Part shown: piece after piece, positions 43,687 through 52,642 of the stretch
Numbering within the stretch: position 1 is the stretch's first letter
How the letters are laid out: each line of letters opens with the position of its first letter
Assembly: GCA_964389025.1 (NCBI GenBank)
Contig: CAYMCQ010000012.1
Span: 10,958-74,957 of the forward strand
DNA from: CAYMCQ01 sp964389025
Lineage (GTDB): Bacteria > Verrucomicrobiota > Verrucomicrobiia > Limisphaerales > CAYMCQ01
Length of the DNA: 64,000 bases
Direction of reading: 5' to 3'
Translations under genes and position numbers: made by a program
The notes under the pieces: model-generated
The model's database searches: none
Seen by the model: the letters and a program-made list of their open reading frames with translations, nothing else
Told to the model about the DNA's origin: nothing

Positions 43687-46341
43687 ATGAGCTGCCGAGT
43701 GAATCAAAAAGGAAAAATTTTCCGCATTGCGAAATTTTGCAGCTTCTTTGTTTTTGGTTTCTTCATCACGTTTGCTGTTTCGGCGCAATTGCAGCGCGTC
43801 CCGACCACCACGCTGCAAATGCCGCAGCAACTTCCCGTGTTTGGCTACGCCACTACCAACGCCTTTGGCGCTCTGACTTTCAGCGGCCCAATGACGGTCG
43901 CCGCGCCGCCGGGCGAAACGAACCGGCTGTTCGTCGTCGAGCGGAGCGGCCGCGTGGCAGTCATCACGAATCTCGCTGCGCCAACGCGGACGGTCTTCAT
44001 GTCTCTTCCCGTCAGTCTAGGCTGCGAAGAAGGCCTGCTGGGGATTGCCTTTCATCCGGGATATGCGACGAACCGCTATTTCTATTTGTTTTTCTCCACC
44101 AACCTCAACACCGCGATGGGCAACGGCCTGCACCAGCGCATCGCCCGTTTCGAAACTTCACCTACAAATCCGAATCAGGGCATGGCGTCCACGCAATTGC
44201 CGTTGATCACGCAATTCGACGGAGCGTGCAATCACAATGGCGGCGATTTGCATTTTGGCGCGGACGGCTATCTCTACATTTCACTCGGCGACGAAGGCAA
44301 CCAGAACGATTCACTCAACAACAGCCAGCGCATTGACAAGGATTTTTTCTCCGGGATTTTGCGCATTGATGTGGACAAGCGCGCCACAAATCTTCCGCCG
44401 ACGACGCACGCCGCGCTGCTCGGCGCAACAAATTATTTCATTCCGGCGGACAATCCATTCGTCGGAGCGACGCAACTGAACGGCGCGAACATCAACACTG
44501 CGGCGCTTCGAGCGGAGTTCTGGGCGATTGGCCTGCGCAATCCGTGGCGTTTCTCTTTTGATGAACAGACCGGCGCGCTTTACTGCGGCGACGTGGGCGG
44601 TTCGCTGCGCGAAGAGGTGGACGTGGTTCTGAAAGGAGGAAATTATGGCTGGGCCATTCGGGAAGGGAACACCGCCGGGCCGAAGAGCGGTTCCATTTCC
44701 AATCCGCTTCCGCCAATCCTCGATTACGCGCACGGCAGCACGACCAATCAGGGCGATTGCATCACCGGCGGCGTTGTGTATCGCGGCAACCGCATTTCTC
44801 AGCTCACCGGGAAATATGTTTTCGCCGATTACGTTGACGGCCATATCTGGGCGCTCACGCCCAACGGCACGAACACCGTCACCAAGGAATATCTCATGAA
44901 CGACCTCGGCATCGTCGCGTTCGGGATTGACCCGCGCAACGGCGACGTGCTGACCTGCGACACGACCGAAAACCAGATCAAGCGACTCGTTTACACCACC
45001 AATTTTTCCGGGCCGACGTTGCCGCAAACCCTAGCTGCGACCGGCGCATTCACGAATTTGACCACACTCGCGCCCGCCGCGGGAATTGTTCCCTACGACA
45101 TCAACGTCCCGTTCTGGTCTGACAACGCCATCAAAACCCGTTGGTTCTCCGTCACGAACATCGCCCACACAATCACTTTCAATCGCGAATCAAGCTGGCT
45201 GTTTCCGACCAGCGCCGTCTGGATCAAACATTTCGAACTCGAACTCACGAACGGCGTGCCGGCATCGCGCAAACGTCTCGAGACGCGGTTCATCGTGAAA
45301 AATTCCGGCGGCGTTTACGGCGTCACCTATCGCTGGGGAAATTCCACGACCAATGCCACCCTTGTTGCGCCCGAGGGCATGGACGAAAACTTCACCATCA
45401 ACGACGGCGGAAATTTGCGCACGCAAACGTGGCATTATCCGAGTCAAGGCGAGTGTTTGATCTGTCATACGCCACAGGCCGGTTTCGCGCTCGGTTTCAA
45501 CACGGCGCAGTTGAATCACGACGCGAATTTCGGCGCTGGCGCGACGAATCTTATCGCTGCGTTGAGCAGCGCGGGTTATTTCAACACGAACGTCACCGGC
45601 ATTCACACGTTACGCACGCTCGCGCACGCGACAAACGCCGCCGTCAGCCGCGAATATCGCGTCCGCTCGTATTTGGAGGCGAACTGTGTCCAATGCCATC
45701 AGCCCGGCGGCTCGGCGGTCGCGAATTGGGACGCGCGCATCGCGACGCCAACGTCGCTTGCGGGCTTGATCAACGGCGCGCTCGTCAGCGACGGCGGCAA
45801 CACGAACAATCGCGTCATCGTCCCCGGCTCGCTCACGAACTCGACGCTGCTCACGCGCATCTCGACGCGCGGCCCGACTCAAATGCCGCCGCTCGCCAGC
45901 GCCGTCGTTGACACGCAGGCCGTCGCGCTCATCAGCGCGTGGATCACGAACGATTTGCCGAACTACCGCACGTTCGCGCAATGGCAGACGGTTTATTTTG
46001 GTTCAACAAATTCTCCGGGCGCCGACGCCGACGCTGATCCTGACAACGACCGCGCGAATAATTATTTGGAATACCTGACCGGCACGAACCCGACAAACTC
46101 GCTCGACGCGTGGACAATTTATGTTTCGTTGAGCAACAACTTCGCGGAGGTTTCGTTCAATCAGATTTCAAATCGCGCTTTTGAAGCGCAATGCAGCGGC
46201 ACTTTGACAGGTTCGTGGGAACCTCTTGGCGTTCCGGCCAACGCGCCATTCTTTTCCATCACAAACAAGCCTGCGCTCATTCCCGACAATCTCATTTCCA
46301 TGAGCAATCGTTTCTATCGTGTCCGCGTTTACGAGCCGTGA
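43687..46341 (+). CDS. PQQ-type sugar dehydrogenase fused to diheme cytochrome c
   Basis: An 884-residue secreted protein. The ATG at 43687 gives a signal peptide (FCSFFVFGFFITFAVSAQ); an earlier in-frame start overlaps lptF and is unlikely. A glucose/sorbosone-dehydrogenase beta-propeller follows (FVVERSGRVAVITN, EEGLLGIAFHPGYATNRYFYLFFS, HNGGDLHFGADGYLYISLGDEG, GLRNPWRFSFD), then a cytochrome-like region (VPYDINVPFWSDNAIKTRWFS) with haem motifs CLICH and CVQCH, then an acidic Ca-binding stretch (DADADPDNDRANNYLEYL) and a beta tail. PQQ genes are not here. The layout suggests sugar oxidation coupled to periplasmic electron transfer. Confidence 0.85.
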   Translation: MSCRVNQKGKIFRIAKFCSFFVFGFFITFAVSAQLQRVPTTTLQMPQQLPVFGYATTNAFGALTFSGPMTVAAPPGETNRLFVVERSGRVAVITNLAAPTRTVFMSLPVSLGCEEGLLGIAFHPGYATNRYFYLFFSTNLNTAMGNGLHQRIARFETSPTNPNQGMASTQLPLITQFDGACNHNGGDLHFGADGYLYISLGDEGNQNDSLNNSQRIDKDFFSGILRIDVDKRATNLPPTTHAALLGATNYFIPADNPFVGATQLNGANINTAALRAEFWAIGLRNPWRFSFDEQTGALYCGDVGGSLREEVDVVLKGGNYGWAIREGNTAGPKSGSISNPLPPILDYAHGSTTNQGDCITGGVVYRGNRISQLTGKYVFADYVDGHIWALTPNGTNTVTKEYLMNDLGIVAFGIDPRNGDVLTCDTTENQIKRLVYTTNFSGPTLPQTLAATGAFTNLTTLAPAAGIVPYDINVPFWSDNAIKTRWFSVTNIAHTITFNRESSWLFPTSAVWIKHFELELTNGVPASRKRLETRFIVKNSGGVYGVTYRWGNSTTNATLVAPEGMDENFTINDGGNLRTQTWHYPSQGECLICHTPQAGFALGFNTAQLNHDANFGAGATNLIAALSSAGYFNTNVTGIHTLRTLAHATNAAVSREYRVRSYLEANCVQCHQPGGSAVANWDARIATPTSLAGLINGALVSDGGNTNNRVIVPGSLTNSTLLTRISTRGPTQMPPLASAVVDTQAVALISAWITNDLPNYRTFAQWQTVYFGSTNSPGADADADPDNDRANNYLEYLTGTNPTNSLDAWTIYVSLSNNFAEVSFNQISNRAFEAQCSGTLTGSWEPLGVPANAPFFSITNKPALIPDNLISMSNRFYRVRVYEP

Positions 46342-46353
46342 GATAAGACGAGC

Positions 46354-46605
46354 CGCGGTCATCATCATCATCCTGCGTTCACGTCATGGCTCGCGGGCGG
46401 CGGCGTCAAAGGTGGCATCGTCCACGGCAAGACCGACGACTACGCCCGCAGCGTCGTTGAAAATCCCGTCCATGTTCACGACTTCCACGCGACGATTCCG
46501 CACCTGCTCGGATTCGATCACGAGAAACTGACGTTCTGGCGCGCGGGAAGAGATTTTCGGCTGACGGATGTTTCGGGGAAAGTGGTGAGGGAGATTTTGG
46601 TGTGA
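46354..46605 (+). pseudogene. DUF1501 (sulfatase-like) C-terminal relic
   Basis: The plus-strand frame ending at the TGA at 46605 reads [51 protein letters not shown] and [18 protein letters not shown], the last ~83 residues of DUF1501 proteins usual in Planctomycetes and Verrucomicrobia. Upstream sequence is the end of an unrelated gene, so the N-terminal part is gone. No start is present; it is a fragment. Confidence 0.82.
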
Positions 46606-46612
46606 GCGGAAA

Positions 46613-46807
46613 TCAGCCGAACCCACCCCCGCCTATTCCACGGGCTGGTTCAACAACTGTGACGCCAATGACTTCCTCGGCTATAAAAAACTCGACCTCC
46701 CCACTAGCTGTGCCATCGAACACATATTGTTCGCCTTCGCGTCGGTAACTCTCGGCTTCAACGCATCTGTCTCTGCCGTCTCTTAATGTAATGTGAAACA
46801 TTTTCAT
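46613..46807 (-). CDS. Small hypothetical protein
   Basis: A 64-residue frame (MKMFHITLRDGRDRCVEAESYRR...YVFDGTASGEVEFFIAEEVIGVTVVEP) with the look of a small folded beta-rich protein rather than a random frame; ATG at 46801 is an alternative start. It has a glycine-rich tail. No known family recognised, and it overlaps nothing. Confidence 0.5.
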   Translation of the reverse strand: MKMFHITLRDGRDRCVEAESYRREGEQYVFDGTASGEVEFFIAEEVIGVTVVEPARGIGGGGFG

Positions 46808-46857
46808 ATGCGGTATGTTTTAATTCTTTTGGGTAAAGGATGAGTTGGTTTGCGTGT

Positions 46858-47169
46858 TCATTTTTCTTTCCAGTCGCGTTTGAGTTTGGCGGCATTCATT
46901 TCGCCACGGAGTTGAGCTAGGGGCATTTCTTTGAATTCGTCGGCGCGACCGGGATAGAGAGCGGCCAACGTTTGGCGCAACTCAACGGTTTCCTGATATT
47001 CGTCGCGCGTCCGGTCGGCTTCGAATTGTTTGCGGGAGTCGTAGGCACGCAGCGCTGGCCCGGGATTGCTGCCCATGCCGATGGCCATGCGGCGCGCGTC
47101 GAAGTTGCTGCAAGAAGTTAACCCTAAAAGACACAAACACACCAAGCAAAGTGGAGCGACGGCTTTCAT
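46858..47169 (-). CDS. Small lipoprotein of unknown function
   Basis: A 103-residue protein with a lipoprotein signal (CLCLLGLTSC, lipobox LTSC). The mature part is charged and helical (RDEYQETVELRQTLAALYPGRADEFKEMPLAQLRGEM). No family recognised. It lies between two other small minus-strand features and the RNase P RNA. Confidence 0.65.
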   Translation of the reverse strand: MKAVAPLCLVCLCLLGLTSCSNFDARRMAIGMGSNPGPALRAYDSRKQFEADRTRDEYQETVELRQTLAALYPGRADEFKEMPLAQLRGEMNAAKLKRDWKEK

Positions 47170-47336
47170 AAAGCGGTTTTACTCCTGACGTTCGGAGAGG
47201 TCAAGTTCTCCTTCCGCCTTCCCCTTTGTCGGTCGAGAAGCCATTGAGGAATTTTTCACCACCAAGTCAACTCATGGGAGCAGTAATTGTTTTCGCGCGG
47301 TTGGCGTCTGAAATTTAGACTGAAAATTGAAAAATG

Positions 47337-47759
47337 ATTTTGGAAGGGCTGTAAGCCGAATTTTGTCTGCGCCCTTGCGGGCGGAGAGAATCATTTGTCT
47401 CAGCAGCCTTACCCGAAACCTGTCCGCTTTCACGGACGCGGAGCGGGCCGCTCCTCGGTTTCCTATTTGGCCTTGCACCCGATGGGGTTTTCCGTGCCCC
47501 GACGATTACTCGCCGGGCGGTGCGCTCTTACCGCACCTTTTCACCCTTACCGGCATTTCTTTCGAAACGCTGGCGGTTTATTTTCTGTGGCACTATCCGT
47601 CGAGACGCCTCGCAGCGTCGTCGCCCGCGTGTATCTCAAAGAACGACCGGCTTTCACCGGCAAAATGAGTTACGCGGCATCGCGCCCTTTGGTGTTCGGA
47701 CTTTCCTCCTCTGATTCCGCCGAAGCGGGACCGGAAGCGATCCTCTGCCCTTCCAAAAT
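47337..47759 (-). ncRNA. rnpB: RNase P RNA
   Basis: Catalytic RNA of tRNA 5' maturation, read on the minus strand. The 5' end (ttttggaagggc) pairs with the 3' end (gcccttccaaaa) as helix P1. Conserved regions are present: gaggaaagtccgaacacc (CR I), ggtgagggtgaaaaggtg, gtaagagcgcaccg, and acaaaattcggcttac near the 3' end. Length about 423 is slightly above typical type A RNA, with an extra hairpin (ggtcccgcttcggcgga) early on. Confidence 0.9.
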
Positions 47760-47812
47760 CGGTGAGATATTAAAGCAGTTTTAGGGAGTTTGCAAGAAGC
47801 TCCGCTTTGCTT

Positions 47813-47900
47813 CTTAATCTTAATCTTTCTCTTACTCTTAATCTGTTTTGGGAAAGATAGGATTACGATTAAGAGAAAGATTAAGATTAAGAAAAGAAAT
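47813..47900. repeat. Short-unit inverted element downstream of zinc-ribbon gene
   Basis: Left arm of cttaat-type units and right arm of gattaaga-type units around ttttgggaaagatag. The period here looks like six rather than seven bases. It sits just after the stop of the minus-strand zinc-ribbon gene and before rnpB, where it could terminate transcription. Confidence 0.65.
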
Positions 47901-48628
47901 TAGTCCGCCACAGCCAGATCCATGTCCCGCGTGTAGTAAAGAATCCGTCCGCAATTCGTGCAGGTCGTCAACTCGCTTCCTGTTCGGCATTGAACGATCA
48001 CCTGCGCCGGCAACTTCATGTGGCAGCCGCCGCAAACGCCGTGCTGCACGCCGACAATCACATTATCGCCCTTGTTTTTCAGCAGCCGGTCGTAGCGACC
48101 TCGAAACCCATCATCAACTCCACCGGCCAATTCCATTCGTCGCGCTTCGAGTTCAGCCAGTTCCTTTTTCAAATTCTCCTCGCGCGCGTCCAGGTCGGTA
48201 ATCTCCTTCTCAACCATTTTTTTTGCGGCGGCGGCTTCCTGGTTCGCGGCGACTACTTGTTTTGCTGCCGTCTCGCTCTGCTCCATCAATTCCAACTCGC
48301 GATCTTCAATCTTGGAAATCTCCGCCTTGCAACCGTCAATCTCATGCTGCAACGCCTTATACTCCTCGTTCTTGCGCGTCTCCAATTGCTGGTTGGCGTA
48401 TCTGGCGATCTGTTGTTTCTTGCTCTCGACATCCACCTCCAGTTTTTTCCGCTCGGCCTCCAGTTGCCTGCCGCGGAGCTTGGCGCTTTCAAGATTCGCC
48501 GCCGTGCCGTCGGCTTTCGCCTGAAGCGCTTTGCGGTCGGGGCCGACGCGCGCGAGTTCGCTTTTGACGCGCATCAACCTCCGGTCGCAGTCCTGAAGGA
48601 TGAGAAGTTTTTCAATCGTATCCTGCAT
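47900..48628 (-). CDS. C4-type zinc-ribbon protein with coiled coil
   Basis: A 242-residue protein of the DUF164/CT398 kind: long coiled coil (about 15-165, KALQAKADGTAANLESAKLRGRQLEAERKK) and a C-terminal zinc ribbon (GVCGGCHMKLPAQV...TTCTNCGRILYY). Members are implicated in nucleic-acid or secretion-linked roles, but no firm function is set. ATG at 48628 is well placed. Divergent from priA. Confidence 0.85.
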   Translation of the reverse strand: MQDTIEKLLILQDCDRRLMRVKSELARVGPDRKALQAKADGTAANLESAKLRGRQLEAERKKLEVDVESKKQQIARYANQQLETRKNEEYKALQHEIDGCKAEISKIEDRELELMEQSETAAKQVVAANQEAAAAKKMVEKEITDLDAREENLKKELAELEARRMELAGGVDDGFRGRYDRLLKNKGDNVIVGVQHGVCGGCHMKLPAQVIVQCRTGSELTTCTNCGRILYYTRDMDLAVAD

Positions 48629-48749
48629 GTGACAAATTATTGCCTCATCCTATGAAGCACGGGGATTCAAGTCAATGAATGGAATGGCTCCGCGGTTTTG
48701 CCGCCGGTTTCCCTTTTTAATTTCCCATTTTTAATTTTTACTTGGCAGG

Positions 48750-51122
48750 ATGATTGCCCGCGTCACACTCGAACTCGCCCTCCGCAAAGAGTTCGATTAC
48801 TTCATCCCGCCGGAATTGGTGGATGTGATTGATGTGGGCAGCCGTGTGCAAGTGCCTTTTGGCGCGCGAAAAGTCTTGGGCTGCGTCACCGGCCTCGCCG
48901 AAGAATCTCAGCACAAGAAACTGAAACCCATCATCAAAGTCATCGGTGCGCAGACTTTGGTGACGCCGAAAGTTTTGAAGCTCGCTCGGTGGATCGGCGA
49001 ATATTATTGCTGCGCGCCCGAAACCGCGTTGAAAAGCGTTTTGCCCGAAGCTGTCCGCAAGGAAGCATCGGGCTGGCGCGAAAAATTATTCGTCCGGGCG
49101 TTACCGTTCACCGGCGAACTTCCCAGGCTTTCGAAGCGGCAGCAGGAAATTCTGAACATCATTGAAGAGCGCAGAGAATTGCCTTTGACAGAATTGCTCG
49201 AACTCGCCGCGACAACCGCGTCCACGCTTCGCCGTCTCGAAGACAAGGGACTTGTCAGCATCTCCGCGCAAATCTCCGAGCGCGATCCTTACGCGCGCGA
49301 ACACATCCTGCCGACGCAGCCGCTGGCGATGAACGCGGCACAGATGAAAGCATTGGAAGCGATCAAACGCGGGATGTCAGAAGTCGGAAATCGGAAGTCA
49401 GAAGCCGGAAGTCCGACCTCTGACCTCCGACCTCTGACTTCTACCTTCCTTCTCCACGGCGTCACTGGCAGCGGCAAAACCGAAGTCTATCTCCAAGCCA
49501 TCGCCCACGCGCTCGCGAAGGGCAAAGGCGCGATTGTTCTTGTGCCGGAAATTTCCCTCACGCCACAGACCGTCGAGCGGTTCAAGGCGCGATTCAGCTC
49601 CGGCACTTTGCAAACGCTCGTCGCGGTTTTGCATTCGCATCTTTCCGCGGGCGAACGTCACGACGAGTGGCACAAGATTCGGCAGGGCCGCGCGCGAATC
49701 GTCATCGGCGCGCGCTCGGCGATTTTTGCGCCGGTCGAGCCGCTTGGACTCGTCATCGTGGACGAGGAACACGAACATAGTTACAAGCAGGAAGAAGCGC
49801 CGCGCTATCACGCGCGCGACGTCGCGGTCGTTCGCGGGCAGATGGAAAACGCCGTCGTCGTGCTCGGCTCGGCCACGCCGTCACTGGAAAGTTTTTACAA
49901 CTGCAAACGCGGCAAATACGCGCTGCTCGAATTGCCCGAGCGCGCCGACAACAAAAAAATGCCCTACGTCCGCGTCATTGACATGCGAGAGACTGTTCGC
50001 GCCGGACGTGCGATTGCAGTTTTGTCGCCGCAACTCAAGGAAGCCATCACGCAACGGCTCGAACGCAAGGAGCAGACGATTCTGTTTTTGAACCGGCGCG
50101 GCCACTCGACCGCGCTGCAATGTCCCCTTTGCGGCTACGTCGCCGAATGTCCGAATTGCAGTCTCTCGCTCACGTTCCATCGCACGGAGCAAAAACTTTG
50201 TTGTCACGTTTGCGGGCACACCGACCGTGTGCCGCTGGTTTGCCCGAACGAAAAATGCCGCAACCCGCGCATCCGCTATTCCGGCATTGGCACGCAAAAG
50301 GTCGAGGAAACGCTCGCGCGCATTTTTCCGCAGGCGAACATCCGGCGCATGGATTCCGACGTGATGAAGCGCAAGGACGATTACCGGAAAATCCTCGGCG
50401 ATTTTCGCACCGGCAAAATAGACATCCTCGTCGGCACGCAAATGATCGCGAAAGGTCTGCATTTTCCGAATGTCACGCTCGTCGGAATCATCTACGCCGA
50501 CCTCGCGCTGCACATGCCTGACTTTCGCGCGGGCGAGCGCACCTTTCAGCTCCTCACGCAAGTCGCCGGTCGCGCCGGTCGTGGCGACGTCGAGGGCGAG
50601 GTCTTCGTGCAGGCGTTCACGCCGTTTCATCCCGCGATCCAATTCGCGCGCCGCCACGACTTCGAGGGTTTTTACGAACAGGAAATCGAATTCCGCGAGC
50701 AATTGAAATATCCGCCCGCCAGCCGTATCGCGTTGCTGACGCTCAAGGGACGCAACGAAGAAAAAGTAAAATTCTCAGCCGAACATCTGAAACGCGAGAT
50801 GGAAAAAAATCTAGGGAGCGCGCCCGCCTCGGGCGCAGTCGTCAGCGCCCTCGCTGACGACGCCGAACTGTTTGGCGAGGGCGCCAAACAGCACACGCGG
50901 GGCGCGTGTGCTCCCCAGGAAAATCTGTTTCGCGACTTGCTCATCAGCGGCCCCGCTCCCGCCCCATTGTTGCGCGCCGAAACTTTCTACCGCTACCAGA
51001 TCATGTTGAAGACGCGGCAAATGTCCGCGTTGAGTTCGCGCCTCGCAAAAATCATCGAAACATTTTCGCCGCCGGAAGATGTTTCGTTGACGGTGGATAT
51101 TGACCCGGTGGATTTGGCGTAA
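48750..51122 (+). CDS. priA: Primosomal protein N' (replication restart helicase), with repeat insertions
   Basis: A 790-residue superfamily-2 helicase that reloads the replisome at stalled forks. DNA-binding N terminus, Walker A in LHGVTGSGKTEVYL (about 235), DEEH box (VDEEHEHSYKQEEAPRYHARD), paired zinc ligands CPLCGYVAECPNC and CCHVCGHTD..VCPNEKC, and motif V/VI blocks VGTQMIAKGLHFPNV, QVAGRAGRGDVEG. Two in-frame insertions of repeat DNA occur: a heptad element just before Walker A (49376-49445) and a multi-hairpin element in the C-terminal part (50811-50919). Its last ~100 bases are duplicated downstream. Confidence 0.94.
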   Translation: MIARVTLELALRKEFDYFIPPELVDVIDVGSRVQVPFGARKVLGCVTGLAEESQHKKLKPIIKVIGAQTLVTPKVLKLARWIGEYYCCAPETALKSVLPEAVRKEASGWREKLFVRALPFTGELPRLSKRQQEILNIIEERRELPLTELLELAATTASTLRRLEDKGLVSISAQISERDPYAREHILPTQPLAMNAAQMKALEAIKRGMSEVGNRKSEAGSPTSDLRPLTSTFLLHGVTGSGKTEVYLQAIAHALAKGKGAIVLVPEISLTPQTVERFKARFSSGTLQTLVAVLHSHLSAGERHDEWHKIRQGRARIVIGARSAIFAPVEPLGLVIVDEEHEHSYKQEEAPRYHARDVAVVRGQMENAVVVLGSATPSLESFYNCKRGKYALLELPERADNKKMPYVRVIDMRETVRAGRAIAVLSPQLKEAITQRLERKEQTILFLNRRGHSTALQCPLCGYVAECPNCSLSLTFHRTEQKLCCHVCGHTDRVPLVCPNEKCRNPRIRYSGIGTQKVEETLARIFPQANIRRMDSDVMKRKDDYRKILGDFRTGKIDILVGTQMIAKGLHFPNVTLVGIIYADLALHMPDFRAGERTFQLLTQVAGRAGRGDVEGEVFVQAFTPFHPAIQFARRHDFEGFYEQEIEFREQLKYPPASRIALLTLKGRNEEKVKFSAEHLKREMEKNLGSAPASGAVVSALADDAELFGEGAKQHTRGACAPQENLFRDLLISGPAPAPLLRAETFYRYQIMLKTRQMSALSSRLAKIIETFSPPEDVSLTVDIDPVDLA
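49376..49445. repeat. Heptad inverted element inside priA, before Walker A
   Basis: Left arm of gtcagaa/gtcggaa units, right arm of ctctgac/ctccgac units. Read in frame as SEVGNRKSEAGSPTSDLRPL ahead of LLHGVTGSGKT. Confidence 0.8.
50811..50919. repeat. Multi-hairpin element inside priA C-terminal region
   Basis: Ends ctagggagc and gctccccagg, with inner hairpins agtcgtcagcgccctcgctg-acgac and ctgtttggcgagggcgccaaacag. The priA frame continues through it (SAPASGAVVSALADD). Confidence 0.75.
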
Positions 51123-51132
51123 GAAATTTGTG

Positions 51133-51289
51133 GGTGGCACAGGCGTCTCGCCTGTCGTTTTCGGCGTCCCGCCGGAAACCGTTGTGCGATTTAGAAATTT
51201 TCCACGAACGAACGATAGACGGCAAACGGACATTACACGACGAATTTCGGCGGGACGCCGAAATTAACAGGCCAGAGGCCTGTGCCACC
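51133..51289. repeat. 157-bp inverted-repeat element (GGTGGCACAGGC family), copy A
   Basis: Perfect 12-bp ends (ggtggcacaggc/gcctgtgccacc) with nested inner inverted repeats cggcgtcccgccg/cggcgggacgccg. It starts 10 bases after the priA stop. The second copy is at 58796-58950, with a different middle. Confidence 0.85.
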
Positions 51290-51312
51290 GCAGACCATGC
51301 TGCGCATACGGT

Positions 51313-51415
51313 AAATGTCCGCGCTCAGTTCGCGCCTCGCAAAAATCACCGAAACGTTTTCACCGCCGGAAGATGTTTCGTTGACGGTGGATATTGACCC
51401 GGTGGATCTGGTGTG
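51313..51415 (+). pseudogene. Duplicate of the priA 3' end
   Basis: Repeats the last 34 codons of priA (51020-51122) downstream of the inverted-repeat element: MSALSSRLAKITETFSPPED, then VSLTVDIDPVDLV and stop. Differences from priA are mostly synonymous (TTG/CTC, ACA/ACG, TCG/TCA, TTG/CTG, TAA/TGA), so the source was a coding allele. Confidence 0.8.
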
Positions 51416-51467
51416 AATCGCGTGGCAAAGGGCTTGATATTCCAACGAAACTCATCACGATTATGAT

Positions 51468-52619
51468 ATGAGAAATGGTCGGACACATGTGGTGGCAGCA
51501 TTCCTGTTCGCGGCCTTTGCTTTTTCAGGCCAGTCGGCTCAAGACCCATATCTCATTTTGAGCGCGCCGAAATGGACGAATGGCCAATTTCAATTCAAGC
51601 TGACAGGGGAATCGAACATTAACTACACGATTGAAGGTTCATCGAACCGCGTCACATGGTCTCCGCTTGTTACGAATAGTTCCACGAACAGCGAGCGCAT
51701 AATAAGCGTGGCTCCGATTGGTGAGAACGGTTTTTATCGCGCGTCACGAGCGCCGATCTGCCAGGTTGTTAACGCGTTTACATATGCTCTCGGCGTGAAA
51801 GGAGAAATTAACCTTTATGGCAACTCAATCTTGATCGACAGTTTTAATTCCGGCGATACGAACTACAGCAACGCAAATGGCCATTACGATCCAGCAAAGC
51901 GGAAAGACGGCGGCAATGTGGTCGCGACCGTTGGAATTCCCGACACGGTTTACGTTGGGAATGCCTCTATTTACGGAAGAGTCTCTGTCGCTCCGGGTGG
52001 CTCAATCACCGTTGGGCCGCAAGGCTCAGTAGGAAGTCTGGCGTGGCACAATGCGGGACAAACCGGAATTGAGGCAGGTTGGTTTACTCAGGACGCTGAC
52101 GCTGCATTCCCAGATGTTTTCGATGCGCCGGCTTCTGGCGCTGCCCCAAGCGGTGGCGTCGTGAATGGCACCGCTTACCAGTTCATTCTTAATACCGGCG
52201 TTTACGACGTCTCTAGTCTGACGGGAGGAGCATATGTGGCAGGAAACTCTATTCTCATCGTAAGGGCGATTTTGACCGCAAGTTCGTCAGCGCAAATCGT
52301 TTTAGCGCCTGGCGCTTCACTGAAGATTTATTCTTACGCGACAAGCGCGCAATTTAGCGGCAACGCAGTTGTAAACAGCGGCACAGCCAAAGATTTCCAA
52401 TACTGGGGTATGCCCGGAAACGACACTTTGTCGCTTACAGGGAGCATGGATTTAATTGGTTTTATCTACGCACCGGACGGCAGCGTGACAATCCATGGCA
52501 TCGGCGGCATAGGCGTCAATGTTCAAGGCTTCATCGTAGCAAAAGCCTTCACTGCATCAGGCGGCGTGAGCATTCACGGCGACGAAGTTTTTTGGAAGTC
52601 TTACAAAGTTTGCAGATGA
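51468..52619 (+). CDS. Secreted protein with beta-sandwich and DUF7305-like region
   Basis: A 383-residue protein with a signal peptide (MRNGRTHVVAAFLFAAFAFSG). A fibronectin-like N-terminal part (FQFKLTGESNINYTIEGSSN, GENGFYRAS) precedes a region resembling pilus-tip or adhesin-like DUF7305 segments (VNGTAYQFILNTGVYDVSSL, MDLIGFIYAPDGSVTIHG, VQGFIVAKAFTASGGVSIHGDE). No enzyme motif. Function unknown; surface binding is a guess. Confidence 0.7.
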   Translation: MRNGRTHVVAAFLFAAFAFSGQSAQDPYLILSAPKWTNGQFQFKLTGESNINYTIEGSSNRVTWSPLVTNSSTNSERIISVAPIGENGFYRASRAPICQVVNAFTYALGVKGEINLYGNSILIDSFNSGDTNYSNANGHYDPAKRKDGGNVVATVGIPDTVYVGNASIYGRVSVAPGGSITVGPQGSVGSLAWHNAGQTGIEAGWFTQDADAAFPDVFDAPASGAAPSGGVVNGTAYQFILNTGVYDVSSLTGGAYVAGNSILIVRAILTASSSAQIVLAPGASLKIYSYATSAQFSGNAVVNSGTAKDFQYWGMPGNDTLSLTGSMDLIGFIYAPDGSVTIHGIGGIGVNVQGFIVAKAFTASGGVSIHGDEVFWKSYKVCR

Positions 52620-52642
52620 CATCTCTCCGCTGCGACAAAGGT

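Noticed and set aside
47327..47784. Open frames within the rnpB region
   Set aside because: They coincide with RNase P RNA conserved regions and the P1 stem; no protein homology.
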